Positions 49,001 through 61,700 of a stretch of 64,000 nucleotides of DNA are shown here, in pieces. The translations under genes were made by a program, and so were the position numbers. The stretch is from the NCBI GenBank assembly GCA_013396915.1, contig VWZL01000260.1:70690-134689 (forward strand). The letters run 5' to 3'. A model generated the notes under the pieces. The model had not been told where the DNA came from and searched no databases. It was given only the letters and a program-made list of their open reading frames with translations. How positions within the stretch are numbered: position 1 is the stretch's first letter; the number at the start of each line of letters is the position of its first letter. The stretch comes from Stercorarius parasiticus (taxonomy: Eukaryota; Chordata; Aves; Charadriiformes; Stercorariidae).

Positions 49001-51819
49001 TTTTGTATGCAACAAATTGTTGTTTACAAAACGCAATGTAGTATGAAATCCCCTATTCTCTGAGGACCCAGACCACATAGTGACCAGGGTTTCAGTCTCA
49101 GTTGGCAATTCCAGTTGAATAACTGGAACAGAGCACGGGCAATCATCATGTAAGCACGACCAGCCACAAATGGCAAAATGCTTAGAAATGTCTGAGATTT
49201 GCACTGTCTCCATGGCTTTTTTTTCAGGCCAATGGCTCTTAATGTCATTGTGCAAGTGTTTGCATGGCAATACTGCTGCGCTAAATACAGAGATGGACTT
49301 GCAAATTAGAAATGGGAGAAATGGAGTCTATTTTAGGCTTTGTGAAGCACCAGGGAACCTTACAGTTGTCTTTACATTAATAAGAATTTCTTTTTTTCAA
49401 AGTGAATTACCTTTGAATTTGTCAAATTAGTGTGATATCAAATGAAATGAATGCATGATCAGGATAAATGTGTGCTGGAGTTCTATCAGTGGATGAAATT
49501 CTGCCACTGACGTATTACATTGCATCTTCTCCCATAAGGAATGCAAATAGGCAGGATCTGGTCCTAGATTGTGTTTAGTACTTCCGACTACCCTAGAAAG
49601 TGTCTGTATATAGACAGGATGCAGTTTGCAAATGAAATAAATCTCAAACATGTGACTTTGCTGATTCAATGGATCTTAATTGATTTGATTAATATTCATC
49701 ACTAGTGTCCATCCTTTCTTGGCTTTCTGGATTTTCTTCTCTCACTGTTTTATTGACCAATAGCACACTATTTCCCTTTTTTCCTATGCTATACAGCGCT
49801 TGTCTCTTCTCCCCAAGCGGGAAATTAAACAAAATTCCTTGCTACAGAAAGAGGGCTCTGTCTCCGTCCTTCCCATTTGAGGGTGCCATATGCCCAATTA
49901 AAGCCTTCTTTTCACCTTGATGATTATATTTTGTTAAAGATGCAGACGTCCAGAGCATTCAGACTGAGCTAAAGAATTGAGGTTGGACCTGGACCAGCAG
50001 AAGACTCATTGTTCGAGTCGTGTTGGTACAGCTTGAGCAAACACTCAAAGCAGCTGGTCATCTCCAGATGGATTTCATCTCCAGTCAACCGTTACATGCA
50101 ACCTTGCTTCCAGTGCCTTACCTCTCTCTGCCCAGACCCTCTGTCTATTATAATTTTTTTCCAGCAATTCTCTTTCTTATTTCCCATCGTCTTTTGAGCA
50201 GCTAGGTAGATTTTGTGGCTGTTTCTTCTTTGGCAGGAGAAATGTTTTATTCTTCCTCACTGCCTTCTGAACAGAAGAAAAACAAGTGCGAGTAGAATCC
50301 TAAAGAACTCCCCTTCTTTTCACTCCAGTTCCCTCCTCCTTTTTTCCAATGGAGACAGGCAGAGCAGAGATAAATGGAGAAAGTGGGAGGAAAAATGCAC
50401 TTTAATTCGAAAATGAAAAAAAAGGAAAATAAAATTCCTTGTGAAATCAAGAAAAAAATTTTTTACTTTTTCCTAGGTACAACTCATCCAGTAGCATTTC
50501 AATGAAGAGACATTTCTGCCCTCAGTGAAGTCCTTATTTTAGCTTTGGAAAGTGTTTGGTTTAACTTTTTTTTTTTCATCATCAAGTACTAAGCAGATCT
50601 GCTCTTTTTTATATCTTCTGACAGCTTTAAGCCAGCTTTTTCTTCTGGGAGTTGAGGCGGCATGTGTGTTAGTACAGGAAACATGCTTGGATCTGACCCT
50701 TGGAGGTCGAGCAGCTGGTTCCTGGGTAGGCAGAGGACCTCGGCGCTTGGAGCAGGGTGGCTATGTGTAGACCACTATCTCCTGGACACCCTCCGGCTCC
50801 CAAACCCTGCCTGGGAACTGCTGGGGGACACTCTAGCTGGCGCTGGCCCAAACTGCACCTTAATTGGGCCACTCCAGGAGCTTAACAGTAGGGATGACCT
50901 CACTTTCCAGGACTCAGGACTCTTTCCAGGCACTGCTTAACCTAGTAGTATAGACACAAATGGAGAGTATTCGTGCTTTTTTGTAGCTCCGCTGTCTAGG
51001 TCTTAGAAGTAGACTTTAACTGTTGAAGTTATGAGAAGTAACTTATTACCTAGTTTTCAGAAGCAAAGCAGCCTCTTTTGTGTTAGAGGTTGTGCAAACT
51101 TCAACTGAGACTCAGAAGAGTGAGAGACGTGGTTCACAAACCCAGTGTGATGAACATATAGAACCAAAGCAGCTCACTCAGCAAGCACTCCATGTGCTGG
51201 TTCTTGCACTTTGGGGCAACAGTCACAGATGTAACGCTACTGAGAAGCCCAGGTAATGTACGTTTGGGCTGAGGACATGTGTTCCAAAGCACATACCTGT
51301 GAGGCACCATACCATTAAATTAGGAGACCCCCAAGTGGGAAAATGCAGTTCATGTTCTGACCTGACCATCATCTGCTATAGACCTCAGGACAGACTGATT
51401 TGCTCTTTCTTTGAGTTAATTCTGTGTTTATGTAACTGATGTTTAGATATCAATCATAAGAAATCGATGCTCTCCTTGCTGGTTGTACACTGCGTGGCTG
51501 CATTGGCACCCGCCTGTGTGGGACTGGAGCACAGCAGGACACTGCTGTCCAGATACCTCCACTCCAGTTGGTCATTGCTGTTATCTCCAGAGTAGAACAA
51601 ATACAGGTGATACTCCCAACAGTCACATGCAAGGAGCAAACAAGGATCTGTTTTCATGAGGCAGCAATGCAGAACATTTATCTAAATACCTGCAGGAGTC
51701 AACAGCCATTAAAGTCCCCAGTCTCCAACATGGGCCAGAGCCAGATGTGAGCAAATTCTTCTCAAATTACAAGTTAGTTACAGCCAGAGGTTTAACAACA
51801 TGGTTTCACTAGGTAATTG

Positions 51820-52090
51820 TGCTGTCCAAGTTAACTATTAATTAACCTCCGATCAGATGATGTCAAACCTTGCTGCACAAGAAACAATTGCCATAATAGT
51901 CCCGTTTTTTTTTTCTAGTTGATTTTATTGATTATGCAGGAAAAAGATAAGCATGGCAGGATTAGATTGCATTTACTGTCCATTGAGGAAATAATTATTA
52001 TTTCTGTTTTCATTCAGATCTTTAAGAAGTCATACTTCTCTGTGAAGATATTTTATTTGTATTTTTACCAGAAATGATGATATCCTATCC
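51820..52090. promoter_or_regulatory. Candidate AT-rich regulatory element
   Basis: The block contains AACTATTAATTAACC, AAACAATTGCCATAATAG (SOX-type ACAAT core), TTGATTTTATTGATTATGC and GGAAATAATTATTATTTC within 200 bp, with no coding potential. The cluster of homeodomain-, SOX- and PBX/HOX-like words is suggestive only. Confidence 0.25.
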
Positions 52091-53888
52091 TGCTATGACA
52101 AGGCCCACATACTATTCCTTCAGGAAATCTCTGTTCTTCTTTCTCCCCCTCTTCATATTCTGTTGATAACATTTTGTTAAATAAGTTTTGAAATAAGATT
52201 TTACCTCCTTGTGGCAAGGACAACAGCTTCTTGTTTGTTCTGTGAAGTGGCAGGCAGACTTTTTCAGACCTATAAAAATCTCACTCAAAATATTTCCCTT
52301 TTTTATGTAAAGCATTGCTATTCCTTACATTATTATATTAATTAGGATTTGGGGGAAGGGAATAGTTTGCAAAGTTGGGTTCCTGTGTTTGCTTCTGCTG
52401 CCAAACCCTTTAAAAATATTGGATCCACAGCTATCTGTTACTTCCTTCTGTCGCTGGGACTTTCTGCAGTGCAGCGATATAAAATAAGAACACTGTCTCT
52501 TCCTGTGTCTGCACCGCTGGCCTTTGAGGTGACCTTTTCAAAATTACAAGCCAGGGTGGTCTGAATGCCACCATTAATCCAGGTTAGTCAAGAAACTGCA
52601 ATATATGTCACTTTGTATGCCCAGCATGGCCACAAAATGCTCAGACTGCTGAAGTCCTGGAATCCCAGGGCTTGTGTGGACAAGTAGGGACCAATTTTAG
52701 AGGTGTCCCCACCACCAGTGTTAGCAGGTTGTTTACCAAGTTATTTTGAGAAACTCATGGGAAGTCAAGGAGCTGAGAGGGATCTTCAAAATAGATGTCT
52801 GTCACGTAGCATTCGTAGAATTTATTGTCTGCCAGTTACCAGGGATAGGTCTGTGAGCCATGCTGGCAACGTCAGATTTACTGACGGAGAGATTAAGTAC
52901 TTGTTTTGTAATTAGTGGGAGTATTACTTTGTTTTTATTGCAGTAATGTGTAGAGGTTCCAGTAGAGATTGAGGGCCTCTCTGTGATAAGCGTTAGATTT
53001 ATGTGCAATAATAATTAAAGTTCTTGCCTCATGCTCCTATGAAGGTCATCTGAAGGATGCTGAGAGATTTCAAAACAAATAAGGCGATTATGAAATGGAT
53101 CCACCTTGAGCTGTTCAGCTCCCAAAGTTGCAAGATCAAGTCAAGACCACACACAGAGTTCCCCCTCTCCATGTTGTTTATGAATGGTTTACAAGGGGCT
53201 GTTCCCAGGGGTTCACTACCACAGGCACTCCAATATTATACCCACTTCTAAAACAGCCTCCACAGAACCGTTATTATGAACATTTTTTCAGATGTTATAA
53301 AATAACGGCTTCACAGTGAGTTAACTACTCTCTAGCTTAGTTGGATAGGGAACAATATAATTTATGTGCTCTGAGCTTTCTCATGGATTAAATTTATCAC
53401 TTGGTCAGTGGAAGTGCCCCTGTTTGACAGATGTAGGCCATTATTGAACAATTTGGCCTCCAAAACTGACTGTATTTGGAAAAGTACTTTTGGCATAGCC
53501 AACCTCAATTTTAGCAATCCATAATATAACGTAATGCTTTGGGAGACCTTCCTTATGTTGACAACGATATGGAATAGGCTACTTCTGAGAACATTTTAAT
53601 AAATGAGACGTTGAGGGCATTGTCAATAGAAAAAAAATGCCAGGTTGGACTCTTCCACCACTCTTCCCTCACTAACGTGATGGCTTCTGTCATCTCCTCC
53701 TGAATATGTCTGAATTTACCTGTTTAAAATCTTAGAAATAATGAGTCATGTTGAAATAGAGTTGAGGGGTGTGGGTGCAATAGTAGGGAGGCAAGAAGAC
53801 TTTGTCTGGGATGTACCTGGTGAGGGGGACTGCTCAGGTGTGACCTTTAGGCAAAAGTGAGCGGGTGGGGGATCTGCTCACCAGCTAT

Positions 53889-54662
53889 CTAGCAAGAGAA
53901 GACTTTGGCAGCACAGCAATTTTGAGATGGTGTTGCGATACAGAAGACTTGGCATCTACATATGTATTTGTATTTACAATGGGAATAGACAAGAGGGCCA
54001 CACATATGGCACAGACCCTTAGGGAGGGTAGCCCTATCCAGTATACAGAGCACCATGTCTGTGTCACATAAGATTGTTGTGAAGAGAGGGAACAGCCACC
54101 CCCTCCAGTACAGAGGAATCTTCAACCAGGGTTGGAAAAAATACAGGAGAAAGCAAAGATTTTTCTCTTTTTTTTCTTCACAAAAGGATGTGTCACTGAT
54201 GAGAAGGGCCATGGAAATCCAACAATTAGTGAAGATGCTGAACATGGCAGCTTGTAGTGCTGACAAGGGGGTATAGTAAACATGAAGAAAAAAGAGGGAA
54301 AGAAGAGCTGGTGAAAAGTGTTTGATGTTTGTTAATTTAATAGTAAGAGAGTGAGTCAAACTTGGAAGGGCTGGAAGGGAAGAATGAAGACTCAAGTGCC
54401 TTAAGGCCACACAGAGGTGGAAAGGAACAAGATACTGCAGACAAGGACTGGGGAGAATGTGATGATGTAGGAATGTGACTTCAGACATAACCCTGTCCTG
54501 GCAGGACAAATGTTTGCTGAGCCTACGACCAAGGTCAGTCTTGGTTTGGCCAGGAGCACTCCAGCATGCATCCTTCCCCCAGTGCTGAATTGGAAGGCTT
54601 TTCTCTTTTTGGTGTGGTCTGTGAAAGCTGAAACACTCCGTGATCCTCGCAGTGCCCCCCAT
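53889..54662 (-). other. Longest open frame (257 codons), probably not a gene
   Basis: This is the longest ATG-to-stop frame in the window. The product is rich in Ser, Leu, Phe, Pro, His and Cys and shows no domain, signal peptide or repeat that I recognise. The plus strand here is A/G-rich, making the minus strand pyrimidine-rich, which removes stop codons (each contains at least two purines) and favours exactly these residues. Its start lies inside the 79-bp tandem repeat at 54583-54740. I judge it a composition artefact; a lineage-specific or transposon-derived frame is the alternative. Confidence 0.3.
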
Positions 54663-54740
54663 ACTGAATTGTAAGGGCTTTTCCCTTTTTTGGTGTTGTC
54701 TGTGAAGGCTGAAACACTCGGTGATCCTAGCAGTGCTCTC
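54583..54740. repeat. Two-copy 79-bp tandem repeat
   Basis: Copy 1 (54583-54660) and copy 2 (54661-54740) share GAATTG.AAGG, GGCTTTTC.CTTTTTGGTGT, GTCTGTGAA.GCTGAAACAC and TGATCCT.GCAGTGC in the same order, with scattered substitutions and one or two single-base indels. A weaker third match (TTGTCAGTGAACGCTGAAGG) occurs near 54767-54787. Both copies encode a similar minus-strand peptide motif (SVSAFTD.TKK), but frames differ around it. It is not part of a repeat family that I recognise. Confidence 0.85.
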
Positions 54741-57700
54741 TCCAATACCTGCCTAGAGCATGACCCGGCCTTGTCAGTGAACGCTGAAGGTGTAAGGCCA
54801 CAAGGGGTGTGGGATGGTAGACCTGGTCATGTTGGAAAAAGCTCTTCACTAGCTAAACAAGGCATGGTGTTGAGTATCTGGCATGAAATTCGAGCTATTG
54901 ACATGCGGTCACAGTCCCATGTCTCCTTCCCATTGCCCTTCCCCAACCCTCATGAACAACAACAGGGACTGGAAAACAGGACCAGGGTTTGCTGAGACAC
55001 TGTGTGCATGCAGCGAGACAAGGGCAAAGCAACTCTGGCTTTGTCTAAGGATATCTCGGCCAGCAAGCAGTGTGCTCGCCAGGAAAGTTCACTGCCAGAG
55101 GCCACACAGCATGGGGAGGTCCTTGAAAGGGTGGTGTGAATGTTAGCTTGAATGCTTCCTCTTCTTGGGGAGACCTTAACAGCCAGATGTAATCCTTCTT
55201 AAGTGGCTTTTAATGCAAATAAGTCACTATTCAAATTAAATTTTGTGTGCAGGTTGGCTCCAAATAGTCCTAAGAAGGTGAGGTTCATGCATGCATTTAG
55301 ACATCTTCATATATTCCCAGCCTCTGTCCTTCCTTTTTTGCCTGTGAAGCACAAGACCAAAGAACTTCTGCTGACCTCAATTAGAATAAAGGACTAAACT
55401 TATTTTATATCCAAGTCATCTTTGCGTATGAGTGTTGGCTAACATGCAGTCACTGCTGGGATGAAGCACAGCAGCCATTTTGTATGCAAGAGATCTTACC
55501 AACAATTTTCAAGGAGTGGGAGAAGTGGCAAATAACTTCCTTAATTGAAAATTATGTGGGAATTTCACAGTGTGCAGAATATAATTAACCATGCTGGAAT
55601 CTGGCCAGGGAACCAAGGTTAACACCGCTGTACTCGCAGAAGTGCCACTGGTAAAGCAACACCTCCTGAAAACTTTAGAACCTAATCCATTCCTATAAAA
55701 TAAATAAAAGGCACGTCTTTGAAAGGTGGTGTACAGCTTTTATTTATATTTGGCCATGCCTTCATCACTTACAACTGAAACAGTCAATCACGGCTGTACA
55801 CTAAAATCAGAAGTATATACAGCTCTTAATGACATATATTTTTTTAGTGAATCAAAGTTGAGTTAGTATATTGCGTTATGCCAAATCTTTATAAAATTGA
55901 GCCAAAGTCATCTTATGTATGCAACACATTTTATCAAATGTGTAAGAAATATCTGGAAGAGGAATATTGTTTATATAGAAGGAAGGGGGGAAAAGTGAAG
56001 TTGGCAGCATATCATGCAAAAAATAGTTCAGTAAAAGGGGAAAAAAAAATCAAGCTATGTGCCAGAGTTTCAGTCACAGTCAGATGAGCTTTTCTGAGCT
56101 TGCAAGTACTACACAAATGTGAAAAACACGCACTTGGTGCAGGAGGAAGTGAAGAAGGAAATAGCTGATGGAGAAGTCAGGGCTGTTTATGCCAACGGTG
56201 ACGCTGCAAGTCAGCTAGAAAAAAAGCAGCAAGAAATGAACTCACTCTTCAAGCCCAGATTTATCTCTCATGTTGATGGAGCTGTGTTCCAGATTCCCTA
56301 GGCCACAGCATGGGACAGCTATGGGTCTTGTGGCACAAATAATGCTGCTGTTTTTACAGAGGGAGCTTGATTCTCATCATGGCTACAACGCAATAAGCCA
56401 ACAAAATGCTCTTGAAACCAGGAGTTACATTTGCATGTGGTGTGAAACCTGGACTGGGCATGCAGAACTGTGAAGGTCCCTAAGAACCTGTCCGTATGAG
56501 CACAGTGAGACTTTAAACTTTCAGCCCTCAAGCCTTGGAACTGGTGGTGTTGTGAGGAGAGGAAGGCCTGTAATCTAAGAGATTATGAGGGTGACATTTT
56601 AGAAAGTGAAATAAAGGGAAATTCCCAAAAGATGTAGGCGTGGTGCATGTGTCTTTGTAGCTGAGGTGATACTGCAGGGTTACAGCAGCCAGTGAAAAAC
56701 TCTTCACGTCTCATGAACACCTCTGAGAAAGTCCCTGCTTTGCCCTGGGGTGAAGCAGAGCTCACCGCGGGGTGTTTTTTTTATCTCTGTGAAAAACCAG
56801 GCAGCTGGAGGACAGTGCATTCTCCAGAGAGCAGCCCAGTGGCTGGGGGATGGAGGGGCAGAGCGGGGACCCGTGGGGCAGAGGACACTGCCTTGGTCCT
56901 CATTGCCAGGACTGGTGCTGTGTCTGGCCTTCCCTAATTTGGGGTGAATACAGGGAGATGTATTTTGGGCTGAGAGGGCTGAAACAGCAGGAGCCACAGT
57001 CCAACAGGCAAGCAGGGTGTGGAGCTGCCGAGCAGCTGATCTGCAGGGCCGCCAGCCCTTTTTTGGGGGAGTTTGGGCGAATGCAGAGTGTCATTGCTCA
57101 GCACTCTGGGAGCAACAGCACCTAGGAGAAAATAGCAAGGATGACCTCATGTTGTCGATCTGAGAAGAAGCTCTGAAGCATTTTTGAGTGTAACGTGGCT
57201 GAAAAGCAGCAAATCTGGCTGCTTGATTCCCAGTTTGTTCAATGAAATGAGACTCTGTTTACAGTCTTTCAAACTAAATAGTATTGCGTGAAAGAAATAC
57301 CTGGCACTATCATTAATTTTGTTGGGGAAGAATAAGACCCTGAATATTGACCGACCGCTTTGGTCAAAAGGTAACAGTGTATGGCTTGCTGGAAGAGTGT
57401 TTACTATTTTGTGTTTTGCATTCAGTTGCTGAATGCTTCAGATTTCACTGGTGGAGATTTTATATCAACTCTGCCTTTTTTGTTTCCATTATAAAGCTTT
57501 TAAGCTGCTGATGGAAACTTCTTCCCTTGAGTATGAGCATAGCCAAGGGTAACATCCTCATGCCAAATACTAGAGGGGACCCCATCAGCCCCTTAAATCA
57601 AGCAAATTACAGTTACTAGTAACGTACTACAAATTACTAGTCCCCCCATCCCCTGATGATAAGGAGGCGGGTGCTGGGGGCACGGAGGGGCTGGCAGGGT

Positions 57701-59032
57701 TTAGGACAAGGATGCGATGCAGCTCTTGCGGCTGCTTGCTGAGTCCTTCACCAGGCATGGGTGGGCTGTGGGGCTCTCTGCCCCATCAGCAGGCACATGG
57801 GGAGGATTTTGAGGCATATCATAACTACAGCAAATTCCCACTGAGAAAAAAAAAAAACCACCCTAAAGAACCACTCCAGAGAGGCTAAGCCCTCTGGCTG
57901 GGCTGGGTGATGGAGGGAGTCAAGTGGCTGGAAAACATTGCTAAACAGTTAAATCCAGCAATGAGTGTTGAAGAAGCCGATTCTCTAGACACGACATTTC
58001 CCTCCAGCCTGAGTCGGCTTTGTGGGGAGTGTTGCCCCAGCAGGAGCTGCTGCAGAAGAGCGGGGCATGAAGGAGGGGATGGGTGTGCGTCCCAGAGTCC
58101 ATAAACCTGGAGTCATTGCTCAGGCAAAACTCGTAGGGACCAGCCCCTTAACGTAATTTCACCGGGGCTCTGAACGCAATTTTTACACGGCATCTTTCTC
58201 CTTGACAAATCCAAACCCTTTCATCAGTGGTGACTGGCACCAGCCCCCTGTGGCTCCTCTTGGACCGGATTCAAGCTGTATGTTGTTTTTCGCTGTAAAT
58301 CTTTCTACCCTGCTCCCCTGCCCCCTGTCCCCCTCCCCACCTTTTAAATTCTTCCCTGATTTAATGTCCCCCCACCTCTGCCCCAGCTATCAAACAGCTT
58401 TTCCCCGAGCACTTTTGGTTGCTCCAGTGAAAAGGGCTTGGAAGAAAAGTGGTTCCAGGCTGAAAACTTGAAGAGGTTATACATGAGCTCTGTACGGAGA
58501 TTGAAAAGCTCTGAGTTGTTATAGCAGCTGTCCCAGCTGAAAAAATGTCAGGGAGTGGGATCATTTTCTGTGTATTTTATGGACAGGGAATAGGCCAGGT
58601 TCCCTGGTATTTGAGTTACTCTGGGGTTGTTCAGCCAACCCCTACACTTTGCAGGATAGTAATCGGATCCCCAGTGCCCTTGAAGTGTGCTTGCGCTCAG
58701 TGTAGAAAGCAATAGCTCTATGCCAAGCGCTAAATGGACTTTTAAGTATGTAAGCCATTTTTGTTCTTGTAAAATCTAGGTTTGATTCTGTAAAAAGACT
58801 TGCACACCTTTCTTTCTGGGGATTTTGATGTAATTTTTCTCTGGGCTAAAGCTGAGCAAACTATTGTCAGGGACTAACATCCTCTCCTCCCCTCCCCCCA
58901 CTTTTTTTTTCTGTTTGCGATTAAGAAAGGATTTAGTTATAACTAATTATTGAAAACTGGTCAACCGCACTTGGAGCAATATATTGCAACCACTGGGTCA
59001 TTTGCACTTGCTTTGCTAGTTAGCTGAAGTCT
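54741..59032. other. Unique non-coding sequence
   Basis: No gene recognised. The frame at 56119-56301 (plus) is Glu/Lys-rich but only 60 codons, with no homology I know. GC-rich frames around 56700-57120 overlap on both strands. An A-run lies near 57846-57857. The AT-rich patch near 55700-55900 may be regulatory, without specific support. Confidence 0.5.
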
Positions 59033-61700
59033 TACACAGAATTTAAGGCCAGAGAGGACCATTAGATCAGCCAGTCTGACCCCCTGCACATCACAAGCCA
59101 TTAAATTTCACCCAGTCAGCCTCCTACTAAGCCGAATAATGTCTGAGCTTGGCTAAATCACAGAACCCAGAAATGTATCCAGCCTGGATTTGAAGACACC
59201 CAGGGACGTAGACTCCCTTGGTAGTTTGTTACAGTGGTTTAAAAATCGTGCCTTATTTCCTATTTGAATTTGGCTGGAAGCTGAATCCAGACTTTGGTTC
59301 TTGTTACGCCTTTCTGTGCCAGGTGACACAGCCCTTTGGTATATGGTGTTTTCTCTCTGTGAAGGTACTTATATGTGCTGTAATCAACTCACATCCCAGT
59401 CCTTTTTCTAGCTGCTAAAAAAAAAAGTAAACAGATTGTGCTTTATGATTTTCTCCCAATAAGGTAATTTATGTTTCCTTTTTAAAACATTTTAAAAATC
59501 TTTCAGTGTCCTCTCAGGTATTTGACTGTCCTTTTAAGGAGATGGGTGACAAATCTGCAGAAAATCTTTGTTCTGTCTTGCCAGAATAAAGGGAAAATTT
59601 TCTAAATCCTAGACCTGGAAGTAGGCCTGCTGCAAGCATCCTCTCACCATGTGTTTGTGGGCGATGCCCAGACGCACGCCTTTCTCTGGCCTTAGCTTGC
59701 TATTTTGTCATCTGTAAGGAGATGGAGTGATTAAACTCATGACAAAACTTTTTTCCTGCTTGGTACATTCTTACCTGTGAGAGGTTGAAATATTTTCTGG
59801 TTCTGCAGAGAGCTCACAGACAGAAAGCTAATTGTGGTCCTCTCCTGAAGCGTGAGAAGGTGGAGTCCCTCGGCATCTCCAGCCCAGCCAAGGACTTGAA
59901 TCTCCCTCCCTGTTACCTCAGTGAGGTACTCTTAGTGGGTTTTGCTGATGTTACACCTCTTCTGTCGGAGTCACGTTGCTGTCATCAGCCATGCAATCTG
60001 ACCACGAGTGCCCACATAGCAGCTGAATACTGTCAGCATGCTACAGAGTTGGAGCTCTGCTCTCCTTCTGCTTGACTTAATCGTCACATAGTTATGAGTT
60101 AAAGCCATTTGATGAGGAAAAAATTTGGTGAAAAATCTAAAGGGCCTTAGGGCTCTCATACTGTCACATTGCTCCATATTCCTTGTTAGGTGCGCTGCTC
60201 TGCGTTTGACTGCTTTAAAACATTCTTTATTACTCCCAAGCCACTGATGAAAAGTGAGCTGAATAGTGTACAGCCTAGCTCTGATCACTGCAGACCTCTC
60301 CGTCAGGTGCACCCATATGGAAAATTCGCCTGCTGATAACTACTTTTGGATATGTCGTTTAGCGCAGCACTTGGTTCAGTTACTGCAGCTCTTACTGACT
60401 GCGTACAATGCTAATTTTAGGGAGCTGAACACACCCTAGAAGTTGATGTGTACTTCAGCTGGACGCTTAACAACCTAATAAACACCAGTCCGGCTTCATT
60501 CTTAGGATGACAAGGCCTTTTCCCTGTAAAACTGTACTGATTACCAACAGTTATGTCCTCATCTTCCCATCCTTTGGTGATAGAATCACTCATTATTGAC
60601 TTCTAAATGTTGCCCAGGTTTAACATCCAGCTGCCCAGACTTGGCTACTTGTGCCACGTGGCCTGCGCTTTCTGTATTTTGGCACATAACTGCATGCTTT
60701 GAGCCTATGCAATGCCTCCAATGTTCAAAGGGGCATCAAAATTGAATATAAGTTGGACAATTACTGCCTTAACCAGAAGTCTAAGAACTTTTAGGTGTAC
60801 ATTCTGTGGGCAGGTCTTCAACATCTTTCTTGTTGCGATGGAGTCAAATGTTTCTTATCATATTCAGGTGATATGAATATGGTATTTGCATTTCATTGTG
60901 CTTTCCATACATAGGCCAGAACTAGATGTCCAACACTTCTGCCTCTTTGAGTATTTTTCTACAATGCAGACATCATCTAGAATGATTTTTTAAATATTGC
61001 AAGGATGTTTATGTTTCCTAAATATCCTTTATTTTTATTGTTAGGGTAAGTTTATCCTGATGTCTTTAGACTTATCAATTTTCCATACTTCAGTTTTTAG
61101 TTTACATTAATTGCTCTCTTCCTTCCTCACCCTTCTGTCATATATTGCTCCTTTATTTCTAACTTAATCTTTTCCTTCACCAGGATGGCCTTTTAGTCAA
61201 TGTCATTATCTTTCTTGATGATGACATTATGCTTTTAGCTATCTAAGGAACTCCATTTACCATTTACACGTTTGTTTCTTAGTTTGAAATCCCTAGTCAA
61301 TTTTGCTTCTAATTTTCTTTTTTGCTTGGAAGGATCTTCTATAATATTGAATAAGTTTTGTACACATAACTATGTCTCTATAAAACTGTATTTAAGTAGG
61401 CTAGTGGTTGAAAATGGCTTTTTTTCGTCCATGCTGATGTCCTTTTGATCAAGACTGCTGTTGCAGTTTACTGTCTGTAATTTTTACTTATAATGATGTA
61501 TAAAACAGAGCTGTATTCTGTGCAAGGCAATTTTTATTAAAAAATGTCATCGACATTTTGAAGAAATCCTGCTGATGCCTTGCTATTGGATGTGGAGGGA
61601 TCTCTTGTCTCCATCTGCTGAACTGTAGTTTTCATACTAGCCGTCCTGATCCCGTTTGACCTGTTGGTCTATCAGAAACCTTCACCTCCTTTTGACAACT
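59033..61700 (-). mobile_element. Ancient CR1 LINE relic (reverse transcriptase to 3' end)
   Basis: The 3' UTR lies at 59033-59430: 'cagaatttaaggccagagag', 'gaccattagatcagccagtc' and 'tgaccccctg' match the older turtle/archosaur CR1 type. Minus-strand frames between about 60200 and 61340 keep scattered ORF2 blocks in the right order. KRKLEAKLTRDFKLRNK lies at about 61290-61335 and LRLLVKAVIVQLIFNFDAPL at about 60728-60788. NQYSFTGKRPC (about 60509-60541) equals the family NQHGFTKGKSC. A degraded VPQGS-LGP-LFNIFI block lies at about 60235-60320. Many stops and indels separate them. The part at 59430-60100 is not recognisable, and the 61340-61700 edge is uncertain. It is far older than the CR1 at 45095. 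Confidence 0.65.
60200..61340 (-). pseudogene. Decayed CR1 ORF2 reverse-transcriptase region
   Basis: This is the readable coding core of the relic above. Minus-strand reading order is pre-RT linker (about 61300), the segment before the fingers motif with NYRPVSL-like decay (about 60600-60650), the QHGF-like motif (about 60525), and the region before the catalytic box (about 60300-60240). The FADD catalytic box is not recognisable. Frames shift repeatedly, so no product is possible. Identification rests on several short blocks in the correct order rather than on one long match. Confidence 0.55.

Larger units (their letters stand above)
48233..53888. other. Unique non-coding sequence
   Basis: No protein or RNA gene recognised. 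Two AT-rich blocks (48620-49000 and 51820-52090) are listed as candidate regulatory elements. Octamer-like ATGCAAAT words appear near 49550. Remaining frames are short and non-homologous to anything I recognise. Confidence 0.5.

Noticed and set aside
50010..50030. GTTCGAGTC, resembling a tRNA T-loop
   Set aside because: No acceptor stem, A box or anticodon arm can be placed upstream. It is a chance match.
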